Source: an uncultured Candidatus Saccharibacteria bacterium (lineage in GTDB: Bacteria; Patescibacteria; Saccharimonadia; Saccharimonadales; UBA6022). From it: a DNA stretch of 6,199 nt. How positions within the stretch are numbered: the stretch's first letter is position 1; each line of letters begins with the position of its first letter. The DNA is taken from contig CAMPJF010000063.1 of NCBI GenBank assembly GCA_946886725.1, positions 1 through 6,199 of the forward strand, given 5' to 3'. The position numbers were made by a program, and so were the translations under genes. Shown in pieces: positions 1 through 6,198 of this stretch. The notes under the pieces were generated by a model that was not told where the DNA came from, did no database searches, and saw only the letters and a list, made by a program, of their open reading frames with translations.

Positions 1-1576
1 AATTTATACCCTTGATGCTGGTACTCCCGTGAAACTTGTCATGAATGAAACGGTGTATACCGTATTTGCGGATCCAAAGATCATCAAGAATACAAAGCCA
101 ATCGTCGAGGCGATTCGAAGTATCGCTGGTGGTAACGCCAAAGCGAACCTTGAAGAGCTACTATCTGCAAAAGAGCGGCGCTATCAAGTATTGGCTACAA
201 AAGTGTCGTTGAAACAGACGGAGATGTTGAAAGCGAAAAAATTAAGCGGCCTTGGCTTTCAGCGTGAAACCCAGCGAGTATACCCAGAAGGGCAACTGGC
301 GGCGCAGACGCTTGGCTATGTGAATGCAGAAGGCAAGGGTCAGTACGGCATTGAAGGCGCACTTGATGAGCGATTAAAAGGAAAAGATGGTTTGCTGAAA
401 ACAGTCGCAGACGTCCGTGATGTGCCGCTTACAATCGGTAAAGAAAACATTCTTACCCCCGAGGATAATGGTGATAATGTCGTTATGACAATTGACAGGA
501 ATATCCAGTCGTATACAGAAAAAGCGCTTGTTGATGGACTGCAGCGCACAGGCGCGACACACGGTAGCGTGATGGTGATGGACCCACAGAGCGGACGAGT
601 AATGGCAATGGCCAACTATCCAACCTACAACCCTGCGAAATTGAGCGAAATACAAGATTTTGCCGTCGTAAATAACGGGACGATTAGCGAGCCGTACGAA
701 GCTGGTTCGGTGATTAAAACATTAACGATGGCAACGGGTATCGATATGGGAGTAGTGGCGCCTAACTCGACGTACAACAATACGGATAGTATTAAGGTAG
801 AGGGTGAGACGATTAAAAATGCCACTAAGGGTCACACGGGGAATATCACCTACCAAAAGGCAATGAATTATTCGTTAAATACCGCCTTCGTGACTATTGC
901 ACAGTTACTGGGTAATGGAAGTTATATCACCGAACAAGCGCGTAATACTATTTATAGTTATTTTCACGATCGACTTGGACTTGGCGAGGTAACTGGTATT
1001 GAGCTTGCCGGAGAAGCCAAAGGTATTGTTCGCTCGCCCAAGGACCAGTATGGCGGTGCGGTGCAGTATTCAAACATGGTGTTTGGCCAAGGAATGAATG
1101 TGACAATGGTGCAGGTTTGCGCGGCATTCAGCGCGGTAATTAACGGTGGCAACTACTACACTCCAACGGTTATCGCAGGGACGATAAATGACGATGGCAC
1201 GACTTTTGACGCGGCAAAACCGAACCTTAGTAGATCTGCTGTCGTCAGCCCGAAGACGTCCGACCAAGTCCGTCAAATGGTATTGGATGCGCGTCGAGAA
1301 TTCTACGCCAACCGGGATACGCAAGGGTTCTTTGTCGGCGGTAAAACGGGTACATCTGAAACACTACAGGATAGCGGGTATGTTGACGATGTGACGGTCG
1401 GGTCTTATCTGGGCTTTGGCGGCGATAGCGCTAGTAGTGATGGGCCAAAGTATGTCATAATGGTGCGAGTATCAGGCAAGGATCTAAACCTTGGTGGAAG
1501 CACCGATGCGATGCCAATTTTTACCGATATTTCCAACTGGATGATTGATTATATGAAATTGCAACCGAAAGGCTAA
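1..1576 (+). CDS. ftsI: Class B penicillin-binding protein (FtsI/PBP2-type D,D-transpeptidase), 5' truncated by window edge
   Basis: Septal peptidoglycan transpeptidase that cross-links stem peptides outside the membrane; in divisomes it pairs with FtsW. The reading frame is open to the left edge (first full codon at position 2, IYTLDAGTPV...), so the GTG at 29 is an internal Val and not the start. The cytoplasmic tail, membrane anchor and RG-x-I motif are missing, probably 60-80 residues. 524 residues are visible. Numbering from the Val at 29: the dimerisation-domain signature RVYPEGQLAAQTLGYVN lies at 83-99 and GQYGIEG at 104-110; the transpeptidase domain runs from about 150 to 510. Its three active-site motifs are intact: SVIK (S227 nucleophile, K230; bases 707-718), SLN (282-284) and KTG (439-441, bases 1343-1351). 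There is no PASTA domain. ftsI is favoured over the elongation PBP because it lies with ftsW and ftsQ, but the family alone cannot exclude the elongation type. The stop is 2 bases before mraY. Confidence 0.93.
   Translation, partial: IYTLDAGTPVKLVMNETVYTVFADPKIIKNTKPIVEAIRSIAGGNAKANLEELLSAKERRYQVLATKVSLKQTEMLKAKKLSGLGFQRETQRVYPEGQLAAQTLGYVNAEGKGQYGIEGALDERLKGKDGLLKTVADVRDVPLTIGKENILTPEDNGDNVVMTIDRNIQSYTEKALVDGLQRTGATHGSVMVMDPQSGRVMAMANYPTYNPAKLSEIQDFAVVNNGTISEPYEAGSVIKTLTMATGIDMGVVAPNSTYNNTDSIKVEGETIKNATKGHTGNITYQKAMNYSLNTAFVTIAQLLGNGSYITEQARNTIYSYFHDRLGLGEVTGIELAGEAKGIVRSPKDQYGGAVQYSNMVFGQGMNVTMVQVCAAFSAVINGGNYYTPTVIAGTINDDGTTFDAAKPNLSRSAVVSPKTSDQVRQMVLDARREFYANRDTQGFFVGGKTGTSETLQDSGYVDDVTVGSYLGFGGDSASSDGPKYVIMVRVSGKDLNLGGSTDAMPIFTDISNWMIDYMKLQPKG
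1567..1572 (+). promoter_or_regulatory. Ribosome binding site of mraY
   Basis: GAAAGG lies 6 bases before the ATG at 1579 and inside the last codons of the upstream PBP gene. It is a moderate Shine-Dalgarno match at good spacing. It supports 1579 as the mraY start, and the 2-base gap between stop and start suggests translational coupling. Confidence 0.6.
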
Positions 1577-1578
1577 TA

Positions 1579-2619
1579 ATGAACAACGAAAATCTTCATG
1601 CTGTATTTACAAAAGACCTGACGGATGTATTTATTCTGAGCGTCATTGCGTTTATTGTTGCGATGTTGCTAACCCCGTTATACACATACCTCGCGTATCG
1701 ATATAAGTTCTGGAAAAAACAGCGCATGACGAGTACGACAGGAGAGAATCTAGAAGTATTTACAAAACTTCATGCGGATAAATTTAAGCGTAACATCCCA
1801 ACCATGGCGGGCGTGATTGGGATCATCGCGATTGCTATAATTACGTTCGCGTTTAACCTTGATCGTGCCGAGACGTATTTGCCACTTGCAGCCCTCATTG
1901 GCGGCGGATTGGTGGGTCTATTAGATGATATTATCAATTTGCGCGGGAAGGGCACTGGTGTTGCAGGTTTGCGATCAGAGCTGAAGTTCACGATGATCTC
2001 CGTACTTGCGGTCGTCTTGGGCTTATGGTTTTTCAAGAATATTGGCGTCGATGCTGTACATTTGCCATTCCTTGGTGACTGGACGCTAGGATGGTTGATC
2101 GTGCCACTGTTCGCATTCGCTGTTGTTGCGACCAGTAACGCCGTCAATATTAGTGACGGGCTTGATGGATTAGCGGGTGGATTATTGACGATTAGCTTTG
2201 GTACGTTTGGGATTATTGCATTGTTACAGGGGCAAGTTGTTTTAGCGGGCTTTTGTTTTACGGTCGTCGGTGCGCTACTTAGCTATCTGTGGTTCAATAT
2301 CTACCCAGCCAGGTTTTTCATGGGCGATGTTGGTAGCTTTGCGTTCGGTACCCGTCTTGGTGTTGTGGCGATAATGACAAATACGCTATTCCTCCTTCCT
2401 ATAATTGGCATTATCTTTGTGATCGAAGCTGGGTCGAGTTTAATCCAGATTGTCAGCAAGAAGTTCTTTCATCGCAAGGTGTTCTTGTCCGCGCCAATCC
2501 ATCATCACCTAGAGGCGCAGGGGTGGCCTGAGACGAAGGTCACGATGCGATTTTGGGTTATTGCGTGTATCGCGGGATTCTTAGGTGTACTGCTGGCGCT
2601 TGCTGGGGGGCACATTTAA
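1579..2619 (+). CDS. mraY: Phospho-N-acetylmuramoyl-pentapeptide transferase (MraY)
   Basis: Integral membrane enzyme that transfers phospho-MurNAc-pentapeptide from the UDP-linked precursor to undecaprenyl phosphate, giving lipid I. The 346 residues and about ten predicted membrane segments (first at about 14-35, last at about 322-343) match the usual family size. Motifs in order: NIPTMAG (72-78, usually TPTMGG); the Asp pair in GLLDD (D116, D117); NAVNISDGLDGLAGG (187-201, with D193 and D196); FMGDVGS (247-253, with D250, equivalent to the essential Mg-site Asp); and APIHHHLEAQGWPE (305-318, His triad 308-310). All residues regarded as catalytic in the family are present. The ATG at 1579 is supported by GAAAGG just upstream and by a normal-length cytosolic/TM1 start. 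The immediate neighbours are a PBP gene and ftsW; the murE, murF and murD genes that often flank mraY are absent. The mutated IPTMAG box is the only oddity and is probably a lineage trait. Confidence 0.97.
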   Translation: MNNENLHAVFTKDLTDVFILSVIAFIVAMLLTPLYTYLAYRYKFWKKQRMTSTTGENLEVFTKLHADKFKRNIPTMAGVIGIIAIAIITFAFNLDRAETYLPLAALIGGGLVGLLDDIINLRGKGTGVAGLRSELKFTMISVLAVVLGLWFFKNIGVDAVHLPFLGDWTLGWLIVPLFAFAVVATSNAVNISDGLDGLAGGLLTISFGTFGIIALLQGQVVLAGFCFTVVGALLSYLWFNIYPARFFMGDVGSFAFGTRLGVVAIMTNTLFLLPIIGIIFVIEAGSSLIQIVSKKFFHRKVFLSAPIHHHLEAQGWPETKVTMRFWVIACIAGFLGVLLALAGGHI

Positions 2620-2623
2620 CGCT

Positions 2624-3934
2624 ATGCAAAACGTTCGGCGTTCGGTGGGGAAGGTCAACGATGCTATTCGAGACGCGGTCGTGCGTCGTCACCGCCCCGA
2701 TTATCAAATCATCCTATTTATGGGGCTCTTGATGCTTTTGGGCCTGATCGTGATGTATGCAATTGGCCCGCAACGAGCAAACGTGTTGAATAATTCCTAC
2801 GGCACGGACTTTTATACAAGCACGTACTTTGTTATAAAGCAGGGGGCGAGTATCCTGCTCGCTATCGTGGCCTTTATCATTATGGCCACCGTGCCATTTG
2901 ATTTTATCCGTCAAAATGCAAAAAAGATTTTATTTTTTGGATTAGGAGCCTGTGCTCTTTTGTATATTACGGGCAATATCCTACATTTGGATGCGATCGC
3001 AAAGTGCGAACTTGGAGGTGCCGCATGTCGCTGGTTTAACCTGGGACCACTTGGTAGTATTCAGCCTGCCGAGATATTGAAATTTGGTTTGCTGGTGTAT
3101 GTTGCTGGTTTTTTGGGTATGCGCATTAAGCAGGGATTGATCAATGACATGGATAAAACGATCATTCCGCTGGGCGCTTTGATTGTGCTTTCTGTGGTCA
3201 TTATCATCGGTATTCAGCAGGACATGGGAACTGGCCTTGCGATGCTTGCGATTATCGCCTGTATGCTCGTCGTTGGGGGGACAAACAAGAAAATCGGGGC
3301 GATGCTTATTGCTATCGGATTGCTCGGCGGGCTTTTGATGATTGCAATTGCGCCACACCGTATGGACCGCGTCACGACATTTCTTGCTGGCGACAGTTCG
3401 ATGACTACGGGTGATGCGGATGCTAATTATCATATCAATCACGCTAAAATTGCAATCGGTAGCGGTGGTTTTACGGGGGTTGGTATCGGCAATAGTGTTC
3501 AGGCGACAGGGTATTTACCTGAGGCGATCAATGATTCCGTTTTTGCGATCATGGGTGAGACATTTGGATTTGTCGGTCTGACGGTGATTTTATTATTGTT
3601 TACCGCACTACTGCTTCGGCTGTTGAAGATAACCGATCATTTGCCTGATGTATGGATGAAGCTGGCTGTTGCTGGTATCTTTGGCTGGCTGGCTTCTCAT
3701 GTTATATTGAATGTAGCAGCAATGATAGGGGTGTTCCCGCTTACTGGCGTGACGCTTCCGCTACTAAGTTTTGGTGGAACAAGCATGATCTTTATTGCCG
3801 GAGCGTTAGGATTAGCATTTCAATTGTCACGATATACCGTTCACAGATCAACACATAAGGAGATGAATGATGAAAATAGTAGCAGTCGGCGGGGGGTCGG
3901 GCGGACACGTTACGCCGGTACTCGCCGTCGTTAA
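2624..3934 (+). CDS. ftsW: Peptidoglycan glycosyltransferase FtsW (SEDS family)
   Basis: SEDS-family membrane glycosyltransferase that polymerises lipid II at the septum with its partner class B PBP. It has 436 residues and about ten membrane segments (first at about 28-48, last ending near 402). Seen: CRWFNLG and QPAE..K (135-153, R136, E150, K153); QQDMGTG (198-204, usually QPDLGT); HRMDRV (245-250); AIGSGG (277-282); LPEAINDSVFA (298-308), whose D304 aligns with the essential Asp of the fourth outer loop; and FPLTGVTLPLLSFGGTSM (371-388). The start is placed at ATG 2624, four bases after the mraY stop. A GTG at 2585 is in frame but would add 13 residues overlapping mraY with no family support. 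There is no well-spaced Shine-Dalgarno (G-run 2605-2610 is 13 bases away), so coupling to mraY translation is likely. The C-terminus is a hydrophilic Arg-rich tail (416-436) overlapping murG. RodA cannot be excluded on motifs alone, but the position next to murG and ftsQ favours FtsW. Confidence 0.94.
   Translation: MQNVRRSVGKVNDAIRDAVVRRHRPDYQIILFMGLLMLLGLIVMYAIGPQRANVLNNSYGTDFYTSTYFVIKQGASILLAIVAFIIMATVPFDFIRQNAKKILFFGLGACALLYITGNILHLDAIAKCELGGAACRWFNLGPLGSIQPAEILKFGLLVYVAGFLGMRIKQGLINDMDKTIIPLGALIVLSVVIIIGIQQDMGTGLAMLAIIACMLVVGGTNKKIGAMLIAIGLLGGLLMIAIAPHRMDRVTTFLAGDSSMTTGDADANYHINHAKIAIGSGGFTGVGIGNSVQATGYLPEAINDSVFAIMGETFGFVGLTVILLLFTALLLRLLKITDHLPDVWMKLAVAGIFGWLASHVILNVAAMIGVFPLTGVTLPLLSFGGTSMIFIAGALGLAFQLSRYTVHRSTHKEMNDENSSSRRGVGRTRYAGTRRR
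3856..3862 (+). promoter_or_regulatory. Strong Shine-Dalgarno of murG
   Basis: TAAGGAG is a near-perfect anti-16S match lying inside the ftsW coding region. It is 4 bases from the ATG at 3867 and 7 from the ATG at 3870. The second spacing is the better one and gives the family-typical N-terminus MKIVAVGGGSGG, so 3870 is preferred. It is the strongest ribosome binding site in the window. Confidence 0.8.
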
Positions 3935-5012
3935 TGAGCTTCACCGTACAGATCCAGCCTTAAAAGTGTGGTTTGTTTGCGATAAGGCCTTCGAAACGCA
4001 ATCTCGCGGCATTATGAGCCGCGCCGACGTGCCTGTTCGAGTTTCAACGATTGCAGCGGGTAAATTTCGCCGGTACGCGCATCTGACGCTGTGGCAGCAT
4101 CTTACTAACTTTCAGATCGTATCAAATAATATTATTGATACCGTAAAGATATCGATAGGTTTTTTGCAGTCAATCGTATTATTGCTGCGCGTACGACCCG
4201 ATGTGGTGTTTGCAAAAGGGGGGTATGTTTGCTTGCCACTGGGTATCGCGGCGAAACTCCTCGGCTATCCTTTAGTTATCCATGATTCCGATACGCGACC
4301 CGGTTTGACTAACCGTCTGTTGGCACGGTATGCGACCACAATCGCTACTGGTTCGCCACTGGAAAACTATAAGTATGACATTCGCAAAAGTCACTATGTT
4401 GGGGTGCCAATCGGACCAGAATTTACTCCGATCGATGATCGCCAGCAGCGCCTGTACAAGCAGTCGCTTGGACTGGACGCTGATTTACCTCTGGTCGTCG
4501 CAACAGGGGGTGGACTGGGAGCGCATAGTATTAACACTGCCTTTGCACAAGCGGCTCGCGAACTGAGCGCTCAGGGTGTAGCGGTCTATCATGTTACCGG
4601 CAAAAAACATTTTGAGGACATCTCGGCCAAGGTGAGTGGCGTACCGCAGTACGTTGCTGTGCCATTTGTTTACGAAAATATGCATCAAGTACTTGGCGCT
4701 GCTGACGTTGTTGTTTCTCGAACGAGCGCGACATTTTTGCAAGAGTTGGCAGGTTTGGGTAAAGCGGTTATCGCCGTTCCGGCAAAGCACCTTGGCGACC
4801 AGCTGAAGAACGCTGAGGTGTATCGCGCCGCTGATGCTGCGCTGTTGATGACGGACGATGAGATACAAAGCGGTAATAATTTAAAGAACGCTATCCAGCG
4901 CCTGATAAGCGATCCTAATCTTAGGGTGGGGCTTGGCGAGCGCTTACATGCCTTTGCGCGCCCGAATGCGGCCAAGGAGCTTGCAAGACTGATTCTAGAC
5001 GCTGTAAAATAA
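3870..5012 (+). CDS. murG: UDP-GlcNAc:lipid I N-acetylglucosaminyltransferase (MurG)
   Basis: Peripheral GT-B glycosyltransferase on the cytoplasmic face of the membrane; it adds GlcNAc from UDP-GlcNAc to lipid I, making lipid II for FtsW. It has 380 residues, slightly longer than the usual 355-365. The N-terminal Rossmann domain carries the glycine loop GGGSGGHVTP (7-16, H13) and AKGGYVCLPLGIAAKLLGYP (115-134). IHDSDTRPGLTNRLLA (137-152) replaces the common HEQNGIAGLTNK. The C-terminal domain has ATGGGLGAHSIN (211-222, usually GGSQGAR-LN), DVVVSRTSATFLQE (279-292), where E292 aligns with the UDP-ribose-binding Glu, and HLGDQLKNA (307-315), which retains QxxNA. A hydrophobic stretch at about 93-107 plus nearby basic residues is a plausible membrane-association face. 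The start is the second of two tandem ATGs. The first 65 bases overlap ftsW in the +1 frame. murC, which commonly follows, is absent. Confidence 0.95.
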   Translation: MKIVAVGGGSGGHVTPVLAVVNELHRTDPALKVWFVCDKAFETQSRGIMSRADVPVRVSTIAAGKFRRYAHLTLWQHLTNFQIVSNNIIDTVKISIGFLQSIVLLLRVRPDVVFAKGGYVCLPLGIAAKLLGYPLVIHDSDTRPGLTNRLLARYATTIATGSPLENYKYDIRKSHYVGVPIGPEFTPIDDRQQRLYKQSLGLDADLPLVVATGGGLGAHSINTAFAQAARELSAQGVAVYHVTGKKHFEDISAKVSGVPQYVAVPFVYENMHQVLGAADVVVSRTSATFLQELAGLGKAVIAVPAKHLGDQLKNAEVYRAADAALLMTDDEIQSGNNLKNAIQRLISDPNLRVGLGERLHAFARPNAAKELARLILDAVK

Positions 5013-5021
5013 GCATAAGTT

Positions 5022-5030
5022 TGTTACAAT
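5022..5030 (+). promoter_or_regulatory. Putative extended -10 promoter for ftsQ
   Basis: TGTTACAAT fits the TGn-TATAAT extended -10 form with one mismatch. The region about 17 bases upstream (5002-5007, CTGTAA) matches TTGACA at only 3 of 6 positions, as is tolerated by extended -10 promoters. A start site near 5036-5038 would give a leader of only about 8-10 bases before the ftsQ ATG, where no Shine-Dalgarno is visible. The site lies in the only real gap between genes in the cluster. No transcription data support it. Confidence 0.45.
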
Positions 5031-5045
5031 TACAGTAGTAAGTTT

Positions 5046-5987
5046 ATGGCATTATTCTCTAAAAAACAGCCTGATATTCCACGGCGTCGGCAGGACGGTG
5101 TTTCGAGTGTATCCACACGCGCTACGGAAAACAGCCTGGAGGAACGATACGCCTTTCGGCGCAATCGGACGCTTACGGGCAGTGCGTCTTCCCAGGTAGT
5201 GAGTACGAGTGAATCTAACGCACAGCTAAAGTCTGCGCGCGTACAGGTTCATGAGCTTGCCCAACGACGACGTCACATCTCGGGTATATTGGCCCTGGTT
5301 TTATTAGGCGTCGTTCTGTTTTCTTTTCTCGTATTTCAGTTTACTGCCCAGTTAGTCGTGCGCACGTCGGATGTTTCTCGATCACTGGGGCCTGTATATG
5401 AAAAAGCGATCGACGAGTATTTTGCTCGACAGCCAATTGAGCGATTGCGGTTTTTGTTGCGAGAAGACGCGCTAAATGATTACGTACAGACGGTCGCGCC
5501 TGAAGTTGCATCCGTAAAATCAGATGGTTTTGCAGGCCTGGGCCGCTCATTATTTATCGTCGAGATGCGTCGCCCTATCGCGGGCTGGAGTATCAGAGGT
5601 GTCCAGCATTACGTGGATGCATCAGGCGTGTCATTTGTATACAATCACTACAGTAAGCCGCAGGTGCAAATTATCGATAATAGTGGCATTCAGGTAGAGA
5701 CTGGTCAAGCGGTTGCCAGTAATCAGTTCTTAGGTTTTGTTGGTCTTGTAGTTGGTCTTGCGGGTGCTCAGCAGCATACGGTCACGCAAGTCATTATTCC
5801 CCAGGGAACAACGCGTCAAATTGAATTAAGGACAAAAGAGGCGGGTTATCCTGTAAAACTATCAATCGATAGGTCAGCAGGGGAGCAAGTGGAAGACATG
5901 ACTCGTGCTATGGCATGGTTGCGTGGCCGAAATATCATGCCTGAATATTTAGACGTGCGTGTCAGCGGGCGAGCGTTTTATCGTTAG
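5046..5987 (+). CDS. ftsQ: Cell division protein FtsQ (FtsQ/DivIB family), divergent
   Basis: Bitopic divisome scaffold linking early and late division proteins. It has 313 residues. Residues 1-77 form a hydrophilic cytoplasmic tail rich in Arg/Lys and Ser (RRR at 13-15, FRRNR at 37-41, QRRRH at 73-77). A single membrane helix spans about 78-100. A POTRA-like region covers about 103-178 and ends in EMRRPIAGW (173-181), matching the family's ERKPVA-W. It is followed by HYVDASGVSF (188-197), like the family's D-dG-vf turn. The beta domain runs to the C-terminus and finishes in PEYLDVRVSGRAFYR (299-313), matching the family's conserved iDlRfp-rvyY. The usual first POTRA signature (I-V-Gn) is not clear. 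The ATG at 5046 is the first start after the murG stop and gives a sensible topology; it has no Shine-Dalgarno. ftsA and ftsZ, often next, are not in the window. Confidence 0.85.
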   Translation: MALFSKKQPDIPRRRQDGVSSVSTRATENSLEERYAFRRNRTLTGSASSQVVSTSESNAQLKSARVQVHELAQRRRHISGILALVLLGVVLFSFLVFQFTAQLVVRTSDVSRSLGPVYEKAIDEYFARQPIERLRFLLREDALNDYVQTVAPEVASVKSDGFAGLGRSLFIVEMRRPIAGWSIRGVQHYVDASGVSFVYNHYSKPQVQIIDNSGIQVETGQAVASNQFLGFVGLVVGLAGAQQHTVTQVIIPQGTTRQIELRTKEAGYPVKLSIDRSAGEQVEDMTRAMAWLRGRNIMPEYLDVRVSGRAFYR

Positions 5988-6041
5988 TCAGTTGGGCAAG
6001 AGGACTCTTCTCTCTTCTATCGTAATGTTCTATTTTTGTTC

Positions 6042-6072
6042 TTTTTTAGTAATGCATAACATTCGTAAAAAA
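6042..6072. repeat. Imperfect inverted repeat / hairpin in the ftsQ downstream region
   Basis: TTTTTTAGTAATG (6042-6054) pairs with CATTCGTAAAAAA (6060-6072) around the 5-base loop CATAA. There are 11 pairs out of 13, with one 2x2 internal mismatch at 6049-6050 and 6064-6065. Being T-first and A-last, it does not have the stem-then-T-run form of an intrinsic terminator on either strand. It could cruciform, slow polymerase, or protect the 3' end of the ftsQ transcript. Confidence 0.45.
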
Positions 6073-6103
6073 CTATATATGAATACATTATTTTAAAAAA
6101 AGC

Positions 6104-6156
6104 AAATTTCTCAGAATGAAGGGCAAGGAAGGGGGAGTGTAAGAATTTTCTCAGAA
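6104..6156. repeat. Pair of 13-base direct repeats with a dyad core (TTCTCAGAA)
   Basis: AAATTTCTCAGAA (6104-6116) and AATTTTCTCAGAA (6144-6156) match at 12 of 13 positions and are exactly 40 bases apart, close to four helical turns. Each contains TTCT-C-AGAA, a short palindrome around one central base. Between them lies a purine-rich segment with AAGGG at 6119 and 6129. The arrangement resembles paired binding sites on one DNA face, but no regulator is known here. Confidence 0.45.
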
Positions 6157-6180
6157 ACCTAAATGGTGCAGCAAAAAAAA

Positions 6181-6198
6181 CATACGAAAGCATACAAA
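6181..6198. repeat. Short tandem CATACRAA repeat at window end
   Basis: CATACGAA (6181-6188) and CATACAAA (6191-6198) are two near-identical 8-mers with a 10-base period, directly after an A8 run. The right edge cuts off any continuation, so it is unknown whether this is the start of a longer array or chance. Confidence 0.25.

Noticed and set aside
29..31. GTG as the start of the PBP gene
   Set aside because: The frame is open to the left edge and IYTLDAGTPV before it matches the conserved region after the RG-x-I motif of class B PBPs; a start here would leave no membrane anchor.
2585..2623. GTG at 2585 as the start of ftsW
   Set aside because: It would overlap the last 35 bases of mraY and add MYCWRLLGGTFNA, which resembles no FtsW N-terminus; the ATG at 2624 gives a normal tail and coupling distance.
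2981..3442. 153-codon minus-strand open frame inside ftsW
   Set aside because: It is fully antisense to a clear gene, is His/Gln/Asn-rich with no recognisable domain, and is explained by ftsW codon composition. The same applies to the frames at 1770-2147, 4485-4868 and 4685-4975.
1..5987. Alternative genetic code (UGA recoding) as in SR1/Gracilibacteria
   Set aside because: All five genes read through without in-frame UGA, Trp is encoded by TGG, and stops are TAA (four) and TAG (one). Absence of UGA stops among five genes is too small a sample to mean anything.
5998..6047. Intrinsic terminator after ftsQ
   Set aside because: The AAGAG/CTCTT inverted repeat leaves only a 4-bp stem with a workable loop, and the T-runs begin more than 20 bases later, so it does not have terminator form.
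6116..6142. Short frame MKGKEGGV after a G-rich stretch
   Set aside because: It is eight codons long and ends in TAA; the GGGGGAG run has no usable downstream start in a long frame.
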